Assembly (NCBI GenBank): GCA_001839685.1
Contig: MLAK01000565.1
Span: 1 to 64,000 of the forward strand
Source of the DNA: Tritrichomonas foetus
Taxonomy: Eukaryota; Parabasalia; Tritrichomonadida; Tritrichomonadidae
Length of the DNA stretch: 64,000 nt
Reading direction: 5' to 3'
This document shows, piece after piece, positions 51,887-61,635 of this stretch. Position 1 is the first letter of the stretch. The number at the start of each line of letters is the position of its first letter. The position numbers and the translations under genes are program-made. The notes under the pieces are model-generated. The model made no database searches and was not told the origin of the DNA. It saw only the letters and a program-made list of their open reading frames with translations.

Positions 51887-54622
51887 ATGAAGAAAATTGG
51901 GCCTCTGCTCGATAATCTTCCTGTTTTAATGGATCCCTCATATGGAGACATTCCGGGATACACAAGCGTTCTCTCTTCCTACTCGAATTACGAAAAACAG
52001 TCAATTGTTGATAGTATTCTGAAGTGCTTCCTTCCGTCGAATCCTCAGTATAAATCGCTGTCAAAAAATGCTTTCGATTATGCAAATTTAGTTGTTCCAT
52101 ACGCGCTTCGATATGATGATGAAAAAGATGGAAATAATTCATTTTTCTTGAAAGCGTTCAATTTATACTTCCATTGGATTGAAGGCCTCCCCTTCGAAAC
52201 GGACGACCATACGCGGCAGGCCTACATTCAAAAATTTTTGATACATTTAAGTCAGATTTTCTTAAATCCATCTTTCAAGCCTCATATCAACAAATTTTGC
52301 GAAAATATAAAACAGTTATTTTTATCAGGAGCGATTCACATTGGCGAAGAAACAAAAACTGTCTTAATTAAAGTATTAATATGCGGATGCATTGATATCC
52401 AGAAATCGCAGGAGTTTAAAATACTTGCGGCTCTTCTGGTCGACACAGTTCTGTTATATGTGTCCAACGCCGATGATGGATGGTTTAATCCATTCCTGCC
52501 AAGAATTCAACCATTGTTCCAATTATCAACATTTTTGGCAATTGTCACGAAAAAGTTTGCTCAGTCATATTCTTCATTTATAAAGAGTCCCAATCCTCTT
52601 GCTGAAAAAATTCTCAATTTCTTGAGGTTTCTAATATCAACTTATTTCCCACCAAAAGAGAAGCATGAAGCATTGGACAAAGCTATTGGTTGTTGTATTC
52701 AAATTGAACTCGACAACTCTAAAATGGTAACTGAAGTTAAAAAATTGTTTAAAGTTAAATGGCAAACAGAAACCATTAAATCATTATTTTTTTCATGGTT
52801 TTCAATTGATTATGAATGTGCACCAAGTAAATTAAGAAGACCGCCGATTTTTGATCTTTTAAAACATGGTGAACCTGAAACTAATCCAGATCTTCAAAAA
52901 ATTGCCGAAAATATAATAATCAGAATGTTTTCACAACCAGAAAAATCTAACATTTTTTGGTTTATTCCAGTTTTTTCAAAATCGTTCTTTAGAAATCATC
53001 CTATGTTTTTAATAGATAATAATCATTATGAAATTATTTTCCAATATATAGAAAAATTGAAAGGGTCTCAACTGATTTCAAATATCAAAATTGTAAACTC
53101 AACCATAAAAATCTTGAATTTGCTTCTACAATTAAGTATTTCGTTAAATCGCCCTGATTTAATTGATCGAGTTTCAAACTGCTTAAATACTTTAAATGTC
53201 AAAAAATTCCCAAACATTGCACTTTATATCTCATATTGTCATTTTAGTGCTCGAAAAATCGATTTATTATGGAATTTAATTCATTCAAGTATAAATGATC
53301 CTGTTTTTGCTCAAAATTCATATTTATTCTATTTATTTGCTGCATTTTATACTCTTTTTTCGGAGAATATATTCAAGTATTATTCAATCACACAAGAATT
53401 TTGGACTAATATTATTCAATCTATTCAAAGAAGTGAAGGAAATGCAAAAGATTTGTATTATTTAGCGCTTTTTACATTCGCTAGGAATACTGATATCTTT
53501 AAACAGTTTCCTGAAAGTGGATCAATCTTTTCAAATTTACCAAATGATAAAATGCCCTCAAATTCTTACGCGTATTACCTAAAAACAGCTATCATAGCAG
53601 GCCCGAATAATGAATTGTTGCCAAAGCAGCCTTATGACTACAAAGATGAAAAGTTCTTCGTAACTGCAAGATATATCATATCTATAGTAAATAACAATAC
53701 AGTTAGAATTAGATCACCACTTGGAATTTGTTCATTTGATATCAAAAAGGAATCAGGGCATGTTGTAAAGCCTATTCCTTATGTACCTCAAAAGAAAGAA
53801 CCTGGGCCGAAAATTAATTTTGTACCTGAAAACGCTCAAGGTAAAGAAATTTCACAATTACTTAGTCAAATTCCAGATAATCTTGATTTTACACCATATC
53901 AACCTATCCCGAAGAAAGATCCATGCTTTGATTCTTTCTGTTTCTTGAGTGACTTGGGACTTTTTTCAACAAAAGAAGCAGAAACTGCAAAACTGGTATC
54001 CTCTTCATATTTGAAACATATTATTGATATTGATACAATTAGTGCCAAAGCTTACTTCGAAGTAAGTGTAATGCAAGCCATTGGTGATAATGAAACTTTG
54101 GTTTCTTCTAAAACATCAGCATTGATCAAACTATTAACTGATATTTGTCCTGGTTTCCAAAATGGTCGAATATCTAATGCATTATGTGATATTCAATATA
54201 TCATTCCATGTTTGATGAAACCTGGATCATCAAGGAAAACGCAAATTTTACTTCTTTTGAACGAAACTGATTTCATCATTCGAAAATATAACCAAGAAAT
54301 TGCTGAGTATGATTATGTAATTATTGTGAAGCCTATGGAAAATGACTTATATTATGTGAAAATATTTTCTCACCAAATTGTTTTTGCACCATTTGGATCA
54401 TTCCATATTATTCATAGAACACAAATTTGTGAATTAATCACTTTCTTGATTATGCTATATAATGCAACACCACCAGAATCCAGAAAAGTCATACGCGGTC
54501 CAATGAAATTCATAGAAAGAATGTCATTAAGAACAAATCGAATATTCAGTTTATTTAATCAACCAAAAATTAGCCCACAAGAAGTAGTTCATGTGTTTTC
54601 TGGGTTTAGTAACAACTCGTGA
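51887..54622 (+). CDS. Rap/RalGAP (tuberin-like) domain protein with alpha-solenoid
   Basis: A 911-residue protein. Residues 1 to about 600 are a helical, HEAT-like solenoid. The C-terminal part (about 680-880) resembles the Rap/RalGAP domain: ALCDIQYIIPCLM corresponds to the V.FHVSTLLP strand, and YDYVIIVKPMENDLYYVKIF with APFGSFHIIHR to the later V.I.V.P...G.Y.V.I......PFFG..........V strands. The catalytic-thumb helix, usually a K.HIGND motif with the Asn finger, is represented by LLLLNETDFII, so the canonical sequence is not kept. RalGAP/TSC2-type proteins switch off Rap/Ral/Rheb GTPases; divergent families with this layout are numerous in trichomonads. GAP activity is doubtful. Confidence 0.72.
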   Translation: MKKIGPLLDNLPVLMDPSYGDIPGYTSVLSSYSNYEKQSIVDSILKCFLPSNPQYKSLSKNAFDYANLVVPYALRYDDEKDGNNSFFLKAFNLYFHWIEGLPFETDDHTRQAYIQKFLIHLSQIFLNPSFKPHINKFCENIKQLFLSGAIHIGEETKTVLIKVLICGCIDIQKSQEFKILAALLVDTVLLYVSNADDGWFNPFLPRIQPLFQLSTFLAIVTKKFAQSYSSFIKSPNPLAEKILNFLRFLISTYFPPKEKHEALDKAIGCCIQIELDNSKMVTEVKKLFKVKWQTETIKSLFFSWFSIDYECAPSKLRRPPIFDLLKHGEPETNPDLQKIAENIIIRMFSQPEKSNIFWFIPVFSKSFFRNHPMFLIDNNHYEIIFQYIEKLKGSQLISNIKIVNSTIKILNLLLQLSISLNRPDLIDRVSNCLNTLNVKKFPNIALYISYCHFSARKIDLLWNLIHSSINDPVFAQNSYLFYLFAAFYTLFSENIFKYYSITQEFWTNIIQSIQRSEGNAKDLYYLALFTFARNTDIFKQFPESGSIFSNLPNDKMPSNSYAYYLKTAIIAGPNNELLPKQPYDYKDEKFFVTARYIISIVNNNTVRIRSPLGICSFDIKKESGHVVKPIPYVPQKKEPGPKINFVPENAQGKEISQLLSQIPDNLDFTPYQPIPKKDPCFDSFCFLSDLGLFSTKEAETAKLVSSSYLKHIIDIDTISAKAYFEVSVMQAIGDNETLVSSKTSALIKLLTDICPGFQNGRISNALCDIQYIIPCLMKPGSSRKTQILLLLNETDFIIRKYNQEIAEYDYVIIVKPMENDLYYVKIFSHQIVFAPFGSFHIIHRTQICELITFLIMLYNATPPESRKVIRGPMKFIERMSLRTNRIFSLFNQPKISPQEVVHVFSGFSNNS

Positions 54623-55053
54623 ATTTATATTTAAAGCAGAATTCGGTAACATCCATCTTTTTTATTTTTCTTTCTTCTTCTTAATTATTTTAATTCTTTG
54701 CTTTCTCAACGTCTTGTAGAAATAACATCTACACTAAAAGTATTATTAGTTAATAATTCCACTGATCGCAACAAATATAAATTTCATTTCAAAATAATTG
54801 GAGTGCCATTGCATTGCCTTTGAGATTTTTCTTGGTGGAAGGTGATTCTCATTTTGATAAAAGACGAACAAAGAAATATGGTTGATTGGGACTTATTTAC
54901 AACAGAAAAGGAAAGAAATCAAAAATATAAATATAAAGAAAATAATATAGGGATTCCAATATAAGAGATTTTATTATTTTATCAAATACAAAAATAAGCT
55001 TTAAAAAAAAAATATTCACAGTCATTTTTCATTTTCTCCAACAACTAATTAAA
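54623..55053. other. Convergent spacer
   Basis: About 430 bp between two 3' ends. AT-rich with an A-tract at about 55001-55012. No minisatellite or gene. Confidence 0.55.
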
Positions 55054-55986
55054 TTAGTGTTTGAAATTCAGTTTCAGAGGTCCATTTCCAGGTGCTTTTT
55101 TCACTGGAGGAGTGGAAGTTTTGGTGAGTCCGACGAGAGGTGTTTGTGACGTGTTCATCTTTGTTTCGCGCAATGGAACAGGCACCTTTGTTGATGTGAA
55201 CCAAGGATGTCTCAAAAGATCAGATGCCGATGGCCTATTTGCTGGAGTCTCATCCAATGCCATTTTTATTAGTTGATTGCATTCTGCAGAAACGTCCAAA
55301 ATTGGTGGTGGCCCTTTTTTCATTTCATTCATAAGCATGATCTGAGAAGTTCCTCTCCACGGAATTTTTCCAGTTAGCATTGTATATAACAAAACGCCGC
55401 TTGACCAAATATCTGCTGCTACCCCGTTATAATTATGGCCAGCGAAACATTCGGGTGCAGCAAACATGATAGTTCCGCATTGTGTTGACATTAAATTTTC
55501 TGATCCCATTATTCCAGATAGACCAAAATCCGACAACTTAATGTTCGGAAACTTTGTAACAAGAATGTTGGAGGGCTTCAAATCGCGATGGGCGATGTCT
55601 TTGGAATGACAAAATGTGAGAGCATTTAAAATCTGCTGGAAAACATTTCGAGCTGTCACTTCATCGAGTTTCTTCTGTTTAGTAATTTCTATGTCGAGGC
55701 CGCCGCCTTCACAAAGTTCCATTAATACGCAAAAATGTGTTTCGGTTTCTACAACTGAGTGTAATTTGATAATGTTTGGGTGTGAAAGCGTTTTTAATGC
55801 ATTTATTTCTTGTTTGAGCATTTTTGTGGCCTTAGCCGGATCAGCGATTGAAGATCTTTCGAATGATTTACATGCAAGTCGAGTTCCATTTTTTTGACTG
55901 ACGACAATATAAACATCTGCGAAAGCACCTCGTCCGATAAATTTACCTGTTGTGTATCCAGTGATATGAGGGCGTGAATGAGACAT
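55054..55986 (-). CDS. CAMK-type serine/threonine protein kinase
   Basis: A 310-residue active-looking kinase. Gly loop FIGRGAFADVY, VAIK-type lysine Lys40 (RLACKSFE), HRDLKPSN with Asp135, DFG with Asp153 (LSDFGLSG), and APE as AAPECFAGHNYNG. The C-lobe ends with ADIWSSGVLLYTMLTGKIPW and RPSASDLLRHPWF, the standard CAMK/ULK-like pattern. There is little beyond the kinase domain: a 40-residue Thr/Pro/Lys-rich tail with repeated TPxVG/TPPVK sites ending KLNFKH. The exact subfamily (CAMK, ULK or Aurora-like) cannot be fixed. Trichomonads have large expansions of such short kinases. Confidence 0.93.
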   Translation of the reverse strand: MSHSRPHITGYTTGKFIGRGAFADVYIVVSQKNGTRLACKSFERSSIADPAKATKMLKQEINALKTLSHPNIIKLHSVVETETHFCVLMELCEGGGLDIEITKQKKLDEVTARNVFQQILNALTFCHSKDIAHRDLKPSNILVTKFPNIKLSDFGLSGIMGSENLMSTQCGTIMFAAPECFAGHNYNGVAADIWSSGVLLYTMLTGKIPWRGTSQIMLMNEMKKGPPPILDVSAECNQLIKMALDETPANRPSASDLLRHPWFTSTKVPVPLRETKMNTSQTPLVGLTKTSTPPVKKAPGNGPLKLNFKH

Positions 55987-56605
55987 TTTAAATTGATATA
56001 AAACTTCTAGATAATATTTGTTGAATTAAAAAGGTGAATTCCAATACTGGTTATTATGTGAAAATTCAAGTCTTATGTGGCCGGAATTCAAGTCTAAAAT
56101 AAAATCATTCCCATATTTGAACAAGTCGGCCATCATCATTATTCAAAAGTAGTCAAAATATTTCTATGTTTTGAATGCCTTTGATGAGAATATCAGTAAT
56201 TGACTAGTTTATTAAATAATATCACCAGAATTGTCTGTCACCAACATTTGGTGAATGGATTGCTGATTGAATAAGTGTTTGCGTGTTTTCTGTTGGATCT
56301 TTCATCTAAAATGTAATAAGCAATTGTTTACCAAATTATTTAAATAGTTTATGTAATATCTCCAATTGGGGAAATATTTTTTGGGATATTTGGTTTATTA
56401 TATAATATATTCTATTCTTAGTTAGAATTTCTAACATAATTATGTTATGTAGTCATGAGTCATGACGAGTTTGATTCCAATGAAATACTCTTGAGAGAGA
56501 GTTCATCATAAATTGTTTAATTAATATTTTCATAATGAAGCTATTACAATGTGGTCATTAACAAGAGGACAGTTGCCTTTTTCCATCATCAATTTCCTGG
56601 TTTGA
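55987..56605. other. Divergent intergenic region
   Basis: About 620 bp between the kinase start and the next gene. No gene or strong element seen. Confidence 0.55.
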
Positions 56606-58318
56606 ATGTTCGCTGATGGCAGAAATGTCTTCTTTGAAAAATTCAATAGAAATAGATTTGGCATATTTCATTTCAAAAACTGTGGCAAAATGGAGTATGA
56701 TGATTATAATCATCATACTCTCGATTTTTATGATGAGTTAGAAAATGTTATCACTGAAAAACAACAACACTTTAACTTGAATGATGAATACCACAAAAAA
56801 ATGAAAAAAGAGAATCAATTGATCAAACCAAATATCATTTTTGAAAATGGCAAACCCACTTTTTCTCAGAAAGATCCATTTCGTTTTTTTAGGAAAGAAG
56901 GACCACACGTATATATTAAAGAAAATGATGATTATTTTGAATATTTACCAAAAAAGCCATCTTTTACAAATAAAAATGACGAAGTGTCAATCAATAAAAA
57001 AAAAATTATATATTTTGAATATGATGAAATTTCAAACGATCCTATTATGAAAATCAACTCTCAGTTTTTAGATAAGTTCCAAAAGATCAAATATGCAATT
57101 TTTGGTAAAGATTGTCGATCATTTCGATCTTCAGAGACAGAACCTTTTTTATGCTATGATAAAAAAACAAAAAGCATAACTTTTTATCAACCAACGTTTT
57201 TATATGATAGGAAAAAGTCTAAAAATGGTATCGATTCGAATTATGTTGATAAAGCGCGTGATCAAGCATATTGTTTATTAAAATTTTTAGGAATACCAAT
57301 TGTTATTCATGCATTAGGTGCCAAAATTGAATATAATTATTTTATTAATGTTGCAACATCACCTTTTCTGAGATATCCATCAGTACTTTCGAAACTAAAA
57401 GATGAAACTGACGAAAACAAGACAAATGAAAACAATTACACACTCATTTACACTTCTTTGAAAAAAATTCCAGAAATTAAAAAAAATATGAGTAAATCCT
57501 TCGAAGACTTTTCTGTTAGATTTATTTTATTAACAGAATTATCTGAAATGGACGAAAAAACAATAAAATTCAGTGCTTTACCAAAAACAATCATTTCAAC
57601 AACATATAAACAGTTTCCTGATTTTGACTGTGTGAAAACTTCTTTTATTCCACTTTGGAAACATTATTCCAACATTTATTATAAAATGCATCAAATTTTA
57701 ACAACAAATAGTGCTGTTTATATTTTGTCTTTTTTGGATCTTGGTTTAGCGGATCCAATTATGGCGCTTGCAGCGGAAACAACGAAAACTTTATTTTTCA
57801 ATGAGTTGCCTGGCTCTGTTCAAATTTACACAGAAAATAAAAGGAATAATTATATTTTAACTTTTTATTCACGGAATCCAGATTCTGTGATGGCGAATGC
57901 AAATGCAATTGTTGGTGCGTTTCGAACATCAAATGTTGTGGTTATTCCTATTTCTTCTCCAGTAACACCTTTTATTAATGCATTAAGGTGTGCTTTTCTC
58001 AACTGGAGCCAGTTTTGTCTTGTGAAAAATGTAAAATTAAATTTAAATGTTATTTTATTTATCAATGAACATGAAAGAAAATTTGAAATCGAAAATTCAA
58101 TCAGGACTTGTGAATTGTTTAAACATCAAATTAGTTTCTTTTCAACAGTGAAATTTTATTTTGCCTTTAATGATCATGAATTACAATCACTAATTGAAGA
58201 GCTCAAACAATCAACGCAGCAAATAGAACACCTCAACGTATCAACAGTTAGGCATGGAATTGCTGCTTTTTCCACAGTAAATGATTTTGCTGAATTTTTA
58301 GAGCTGTCCGATGATTGA
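56606..58318 (+). CDS. Unrecognised protein, 570 residues
   Basis: I do not recognise this protein. It is soluble-looking, without signal peptide or membrane segment, Lys/Asn/Phe/Tyr-rich in the N-terminal half and more ordered from about residue 210 on (ARDQAYCLLKFLGIPIVIHA, VYILSFLDLGLADPIMALAA, AFRTSNVVVIPISSPVTPFI). The alternating hydrophobic strands and helices suggest an alpha/beta fold. Start: the ATG at 56606 gives a basic aromatic N-terminus, while the ATG at 56690 (MEYDDYNHH) is followed at once by a 28-bp palindrome and is an alternative. The stop is TGA. Long single-exon frame length and codon bias make it a real gene. Confidence 0.75.
   Translation: MFADGRNVFFEKFNRNRFGIFHFKNCGKMEYDDYNHHTLDFYDELENVITEKQQHFNLNDEYHKKMKKENQLIKPNIIFENGKPTFSQKDPFRFFRKEGPHVYIKENDDYFEYLPKKPSFTNKNDEVSINKKKIIYFEYDEISNDPIMKINSQFLDKFQKIKYAIFGKDCRSFRSSETEPFLCYDKKTKSITFYQPTFLYDRKKSKNGIDSNYVDKARDQAYCLLKFLGIPIVIHALGAKIEYNYFINVATSPFLRYPSVLSKLKDETDENKTNENNYTLIYTSLKKIPEIKKNMSKSFEDFSVRFILLTELSEMDEKTIKFSALPKTIISTTYKQFPDFDCVKTSFIPLWKHYSNIYYKMHQILTTNSAVYILSFLDLGLADPIMALAAETTKTLFFNELPGSVQIYTENKRNNYILTFYSRNPDSVMANANAIVGAFRTSNVVVIPISSPVTPFINALRCAFLNWSQFCLVKNVKLNLNVILFINEHERKFEIENSIRTCELFKHQISFFSTVKFYFAFNDHELQSLIEELKQSTQQIEHLNVSTVRHGIAAFSTVNDFAEFLELSDD
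56693..56720. repeat. 28-bp perfect palindrome inside coding sequence
   Basis: The half-site gagtatgatgatta (56693-56706) is followed directly by its exact reverse complement (56707-56720), with no loop. It encodes EYDDYNHHT just after the in-frame ATG at 56690. It can form a strong hairpin in mRNA or bind a dimeric protein. Confidence 0.9.
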
Positions 58319-59072
58319 ATATTATTTTCCTGTAATTAAATTTTAATTTTATATGTTATAGTAAATATAATTTTTACCAATGTTTATATATATGTTTTGT
58401 TTTCTAATACATCATCCAATGGCCAAATGAGTTGAAGGGGCCCCAATGTCATATCACATTTTATGTGTCAGAAAATGAAACTCATAGGCTAAAAATTGTG
58501 TCACTTTTTTTATTACAAAATACAAATCTAATATTTGATTACATTGGTAAAAATTAAATGGTTTATATCTGGCACTAATGAGAAGAACAACAAGAGAAAA
58601 TAGCTTTATTTAGTTTCGAATTAGGTTAAAATGAGCTCAAAAAATCGTCAATAGAATTATGGTATTTAGGTATTATAGATGTGGATTATCAACTACTTTA
58701 GTATGGATATGATGAGGTTATCTTAGGAGCAGCAGTTGCTCTTACTAATTTTGGATCTTTTCATTGAAATATATCTGCTGTAGTTTAGAAAAAGTTATAT
58801 ATTCTGTATGTATATTCAGAATAATCCTTTTCCAACGGAATATTTCTGATACTTTTTTTTTATTTTCACTCAATTTGCTTTCTAACGTGGATTGATTCTC
58901 AATTTGAGTAAAACCAATTGAAGGTGATTTCAAATAATAATTCAATTAATAATGAGGTGTGAAGTATTTCTAATGCTACTTGGCCGAACATCATATATTT
59001 TTGAATGCCTATCAATTTCACACTTCGTCTCATTCTATATCTTCTTTCTAAAGAGCAACAATTCAACACGAA
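58319..59072. other. Intergenic region upstream of MFS transporter
   Basis: About 750 bp. Contains an isolated GGGGCCCC palindrome within ttgaaggggccccaa (58433-58447), unusual in this AT-rich DNA. A TCATT initiator candidate lies at 59030-59034 (A 41 nt before the ATG). No gene seen. Confidence 0.55.
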
Positions 59073-60380
59073 ATGAAGATTCCCAAATTAAAGATCCCGA
59101 TTATTATTGGACTTATCCTCATGATGGGTGGCACCTGCACAGGTCTTACTCTTGCATATGCCTCACCATCGGCCGCTTACATCATCGAGAAATTCAAACT
59201 CACGTCAATGCAAAACACATGGTTTAATGTTTCTGCCTTCATTTGCGCGATCGTCGGTGCTGTTTCGATCAATGCATTTATTCCGAAATTCGGGAAGCCT
59301 GTTTGCACGTTTGTTGGGACTATTTTCTATGCTTTATCGTTCTGCATTATCGGTGTTGCTGAGAAATTCTGGCTTTTAATGTTGTTCAGATGCATTAATG
59401 GCTTCACTTGTGGATTTTACTCGACATTGATTCCATGCCAACTTGCAGAGAATTCACCACCAGGAAAGATTAATCTTTATGGATATTTGTTCCAAATTGG
59501 GCTGGCAATTGGATATTTACTTCCATCTTTATTTGGTTTCTTTTCAGATTATAGACAAATTGCATTTCTTTGTATGATTCCACCACTTATTTTGGTATGT
59601 GGCTCTCTCTTCATTCCTAGAATTGAATCTGAAAATGTTTCTAAAGTCAGTCCTTTTGTTGTTTTCAAATATCCCAAACAATTAGTGATATCATTCCTTT
59701 TAATGTTCTTCTTACAATTCTCTGGAATTAATGCATTAATGTCAAATTTAGAACCCATTATTATTAATTCCAAAATTGGCGCCAGTCCATCTTTGATTGC
59801 TACTATTGCAAATTTATCACAAATATTATTAACGATTGTTTCTGCATTCATTGTTGATAAACTTGGAAACAAATTCTGCTGGATTAGTTCAGCGGCTGCC
59901 CAATTGTTAGCTTTTATTCTTTTATGCCTTCAGCAAAAGTTGAATTTGCATGGTGCTGTTTTTATGGTTGGACTTTTCATTGAACAAATGGGGTATGGTT
60001 TTGGAACAGGACCTATTCCATTTTCACTTGCTGCACAACTTTTCCCACCTGATGTTTCTGCTGTTGCAGTTGGACTTGCCACTGGAATCTCTTGGGTTTT
60101 GTCATCCACTATTGTATTCTTGTGGCCTGTTATGGAAAGTGGTATGGGACTTGGTTATTCATTTTTATTCTTTGCTGGAGTATCACTTCTTTCCGTCATA
60201 TTTGGAATTTTCGTAGTTCAAGGAAAACAAAAGAATGAAGAGAAAGAAGAAAAAGAACAAAGTGATATTGACATTGATTCATACTACAATAGTACCTCTT
60301 CTCAAGAAAGCTCAGAATCAACTTCCACTTCTTCTTCAACATCGTCTAAAAAGGATTCTTCACAAAATATTGAAGTATAA
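59073..60380 (+). CDS. MFS sugar-porter-like transporter
   Basis: A 435-residue protein with about 12 hydrophobic segments. It resembles the sugar porter (GLUT/SLC2A) branch of the MFS: FLQFSGINALMSNLEPII at the start of TM7 corresponds to the QQxSGINA motif, GPIPFSLAAQLFPPDVSAVA in TM10-loop corresponds to GPIPW...SE.FP...R..A, and DKLGNKFCW in loop 8-9 resembles D..GRR. The N-terminal half carries LMLFRCINGFTCGFYSTLIP, like the R...G...G......Y motif, but some charged signature residues of true glucose transporters are missing. The cytosolic tail is Glu/Ser-rich. Substrate likely a hexose (inference). The stop continues into TAAA. Confidence 0.85.
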   Translation: MKIPKLKIPIIIGLILMMGGTCTGLTLAYASPSAAYIIEKFKLTSMQNTWFNVSAFICAIVGAVSINAFIPKFGKPVCTFVGTIFYALSFCIIGVAEKFWLLMLFRCINGFTCGFYSTLIPCQLAENSPPGKINLYGYLFQIGLAIGYLLPSLFGFFSDYRQIAFLCMIPPLILVCGSLFIPRIESENVSKVSPFVVFKYPKQLVISFLLMFFLQFSGINALMSNLEPIIINSKIGASPSLIATIANLSQILLTIVSAFIVDKLGNKFCWISSAAAQLLAFILLCLQQKLNLHGAVFMVGLFIEQMGYGFGTGPIPFSLAAQLFPPDVSAVAVGLATGISWVLSSTIVFLWPVMESGMGLGYSFLFFAGVSLLSVIFGIFVVQGKQKNEEKEEKEQSDIDIDSYYNSTSSQESSESTSTSSSTSSKKDSSQNIEV

Positions 60381-60551
60381 ATTTGTTTTTAATACTCGAA
60401 CATTGTTAAAGATTGTTGTTTAAATTCTTTAATTGTATACAACAATTTGCATTAAAAATATATACCTGTTGTCATTTCTCTTTCTTCCTTTTTAGTTTTC
60501 TTCTTTTTATTTCTTTGGTTTTCTTGGAAAGGAGAACTTTCAACATAAGTC

Positions 60552-60660
60552 AATCTTAAAATAAAGAAATAACTCTTAAAATAAAGAAATAACTCTTAAA
60601 ATATAGAAATAACTCTTAAAATAAAAATATAATTCTTAAAATAAAGAAATAACTCTTAAA
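60552..60660. repeat. 20-bp minisatellite in convergent spacer
   Basis: Five full copies of ataaagaaataactcttaaa starting at 60561, 60581, 60601, 60621 and 60641, preceded by a partial copy. Third and fourth copies carry changes. It ends about 30 bp before the minus-strand stop at 60691. Confidence 0.92.
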
Positions 60661-60690
60661 AGAAAGACAATTTTCGATCTCTTAATTTAT

Positions 60691-61635
60691 TCAAACATCA
60701 AAATGGATTTCCTTTTCTTTCTCCAAACATTTTGCTTTTTTATTATAATTCAAATAGATAATCTTGTTGTTACTTGTAATCACGATCATTTTATACAACT
60801 CTGATCCAAAACATGTCCAAAATTGTTTTTTCGATGGTGAAAAAGTGCAAGATGGTTTTATATTTGTTTGTGATTCAGTTTCAGACAAGATATCGAAAAC
60901 AGGCAAATCGAATAAATATATATTGTTTGTCTCTGTTTGCGCAAAAAGTTGGTTTCCATATTCATTGAATGCAATGTATCCAATTTTATGAGTTCGAAGT
61001 TCTGTTACTGACAAATTTAAGGTTGCTTGGAGTTCACCAGTTGGCACTTTATATATTTTGATTTTATTACCATCATGACTTGATGCAGCCAAAAACCGAC
61101 CGTCTCTTGAGAATTTCAAATTTTTCAGTGGTTTTTTGAATGCCTGAACGATAGAAATTGGATATTCTGCTTCAAGATAGTTATAAAAAGCAAAACTTCC
61201 TACATTTTCTAATGGAACAGCCATTAAATAAGATGAATATGAAGGTGAAATATCAAAAGCACTTGTATTTTTGTTAGTTGGAAAAAAGAGGATTTTATTT
61301 TGGTTGTATAAACTATATGCATAAACTGTACCCAATGTAATGATAAAAATGACATCTGGCCGAATTTTAATTGCTTTGATATTTTCCTTTGGGTCGATGC
61401 AAAAGGACAGGAAGTGGCTATTCTTGCAACGGTCCCACACTTGAACGTCATTCTTTCCTTCACGTGAAAGCGCAATCAAATTTGAATCTGCGAGATTGGA
61501 AATATTATCGATATTTTTATATGGAGTTTTCGTGAATGATAACTTTTCGCCTGTTTCCGCATTATAGAGGCCAAAGCCAAGCGAGAATCCGCATGAATAA
61601 AACTGGGTCATCTCATCAATAAAGCAGCATTTCAT
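60691..61635 (-). CDS. PROPPIN/WIPI (Atg18)-like beta-propeller protein without FRRG motif
   Basis: A 314-residue WD-type propeller. It follows the WIPI/Atg18 pattern: GFSLGFGLYNAETGEKLSFT (like TSTGYRIFNCD), NLADSNLIALSREGKNDVQV (like ..LVALVG.G....V.IWD), PISIVQAFKKPLKNLKFSRD (like .NIIQAHKSPL.....N.DG) and LAASSHDGNKIKIYKVPTGE (like LATASDKGTIIRVFS...G). At the place of the lipid-binding L/FRRG motif the sequence is LQATLNLSVTELRTHK, with no Arg pair, so binding to PI3P/PI(3,5)P2 by the standard pocket is doubtful. Atg18-type proteins act in autophagy and endosome/vacuole traffic. It shares a 62-bp intergenic segment with the divergent DHHC-like gene. Confidence 0.75.
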   Translation of the reverse strand: MKCCFIDEMTQFYSCGFSLGFGLYNAETGEKLSFTKTPYKNIDNISNLADSNLIALSREGKNDVQVWDRCKNSHFLSFCIDPKENIKAIKIRPDVIFIITLGTVYAYSLYNQNKILFFPTNKNTSAFDISPSYSSYLMAVPLENVGSFAFYNYLEAEYPISIVQAFKKPLKNLKFSRDGRFLAASSHDGNKIKIYKVPTGELQATLNLSVTELRTHKIGYIAFNEYGNQLFAQTETNNIYLFDLPVFDILSETESQTNIKPSCTFSPSKKQFWTCFGSELYKMIVITSNNKIIYLNYNKKAKCLEKEKEIHFDV

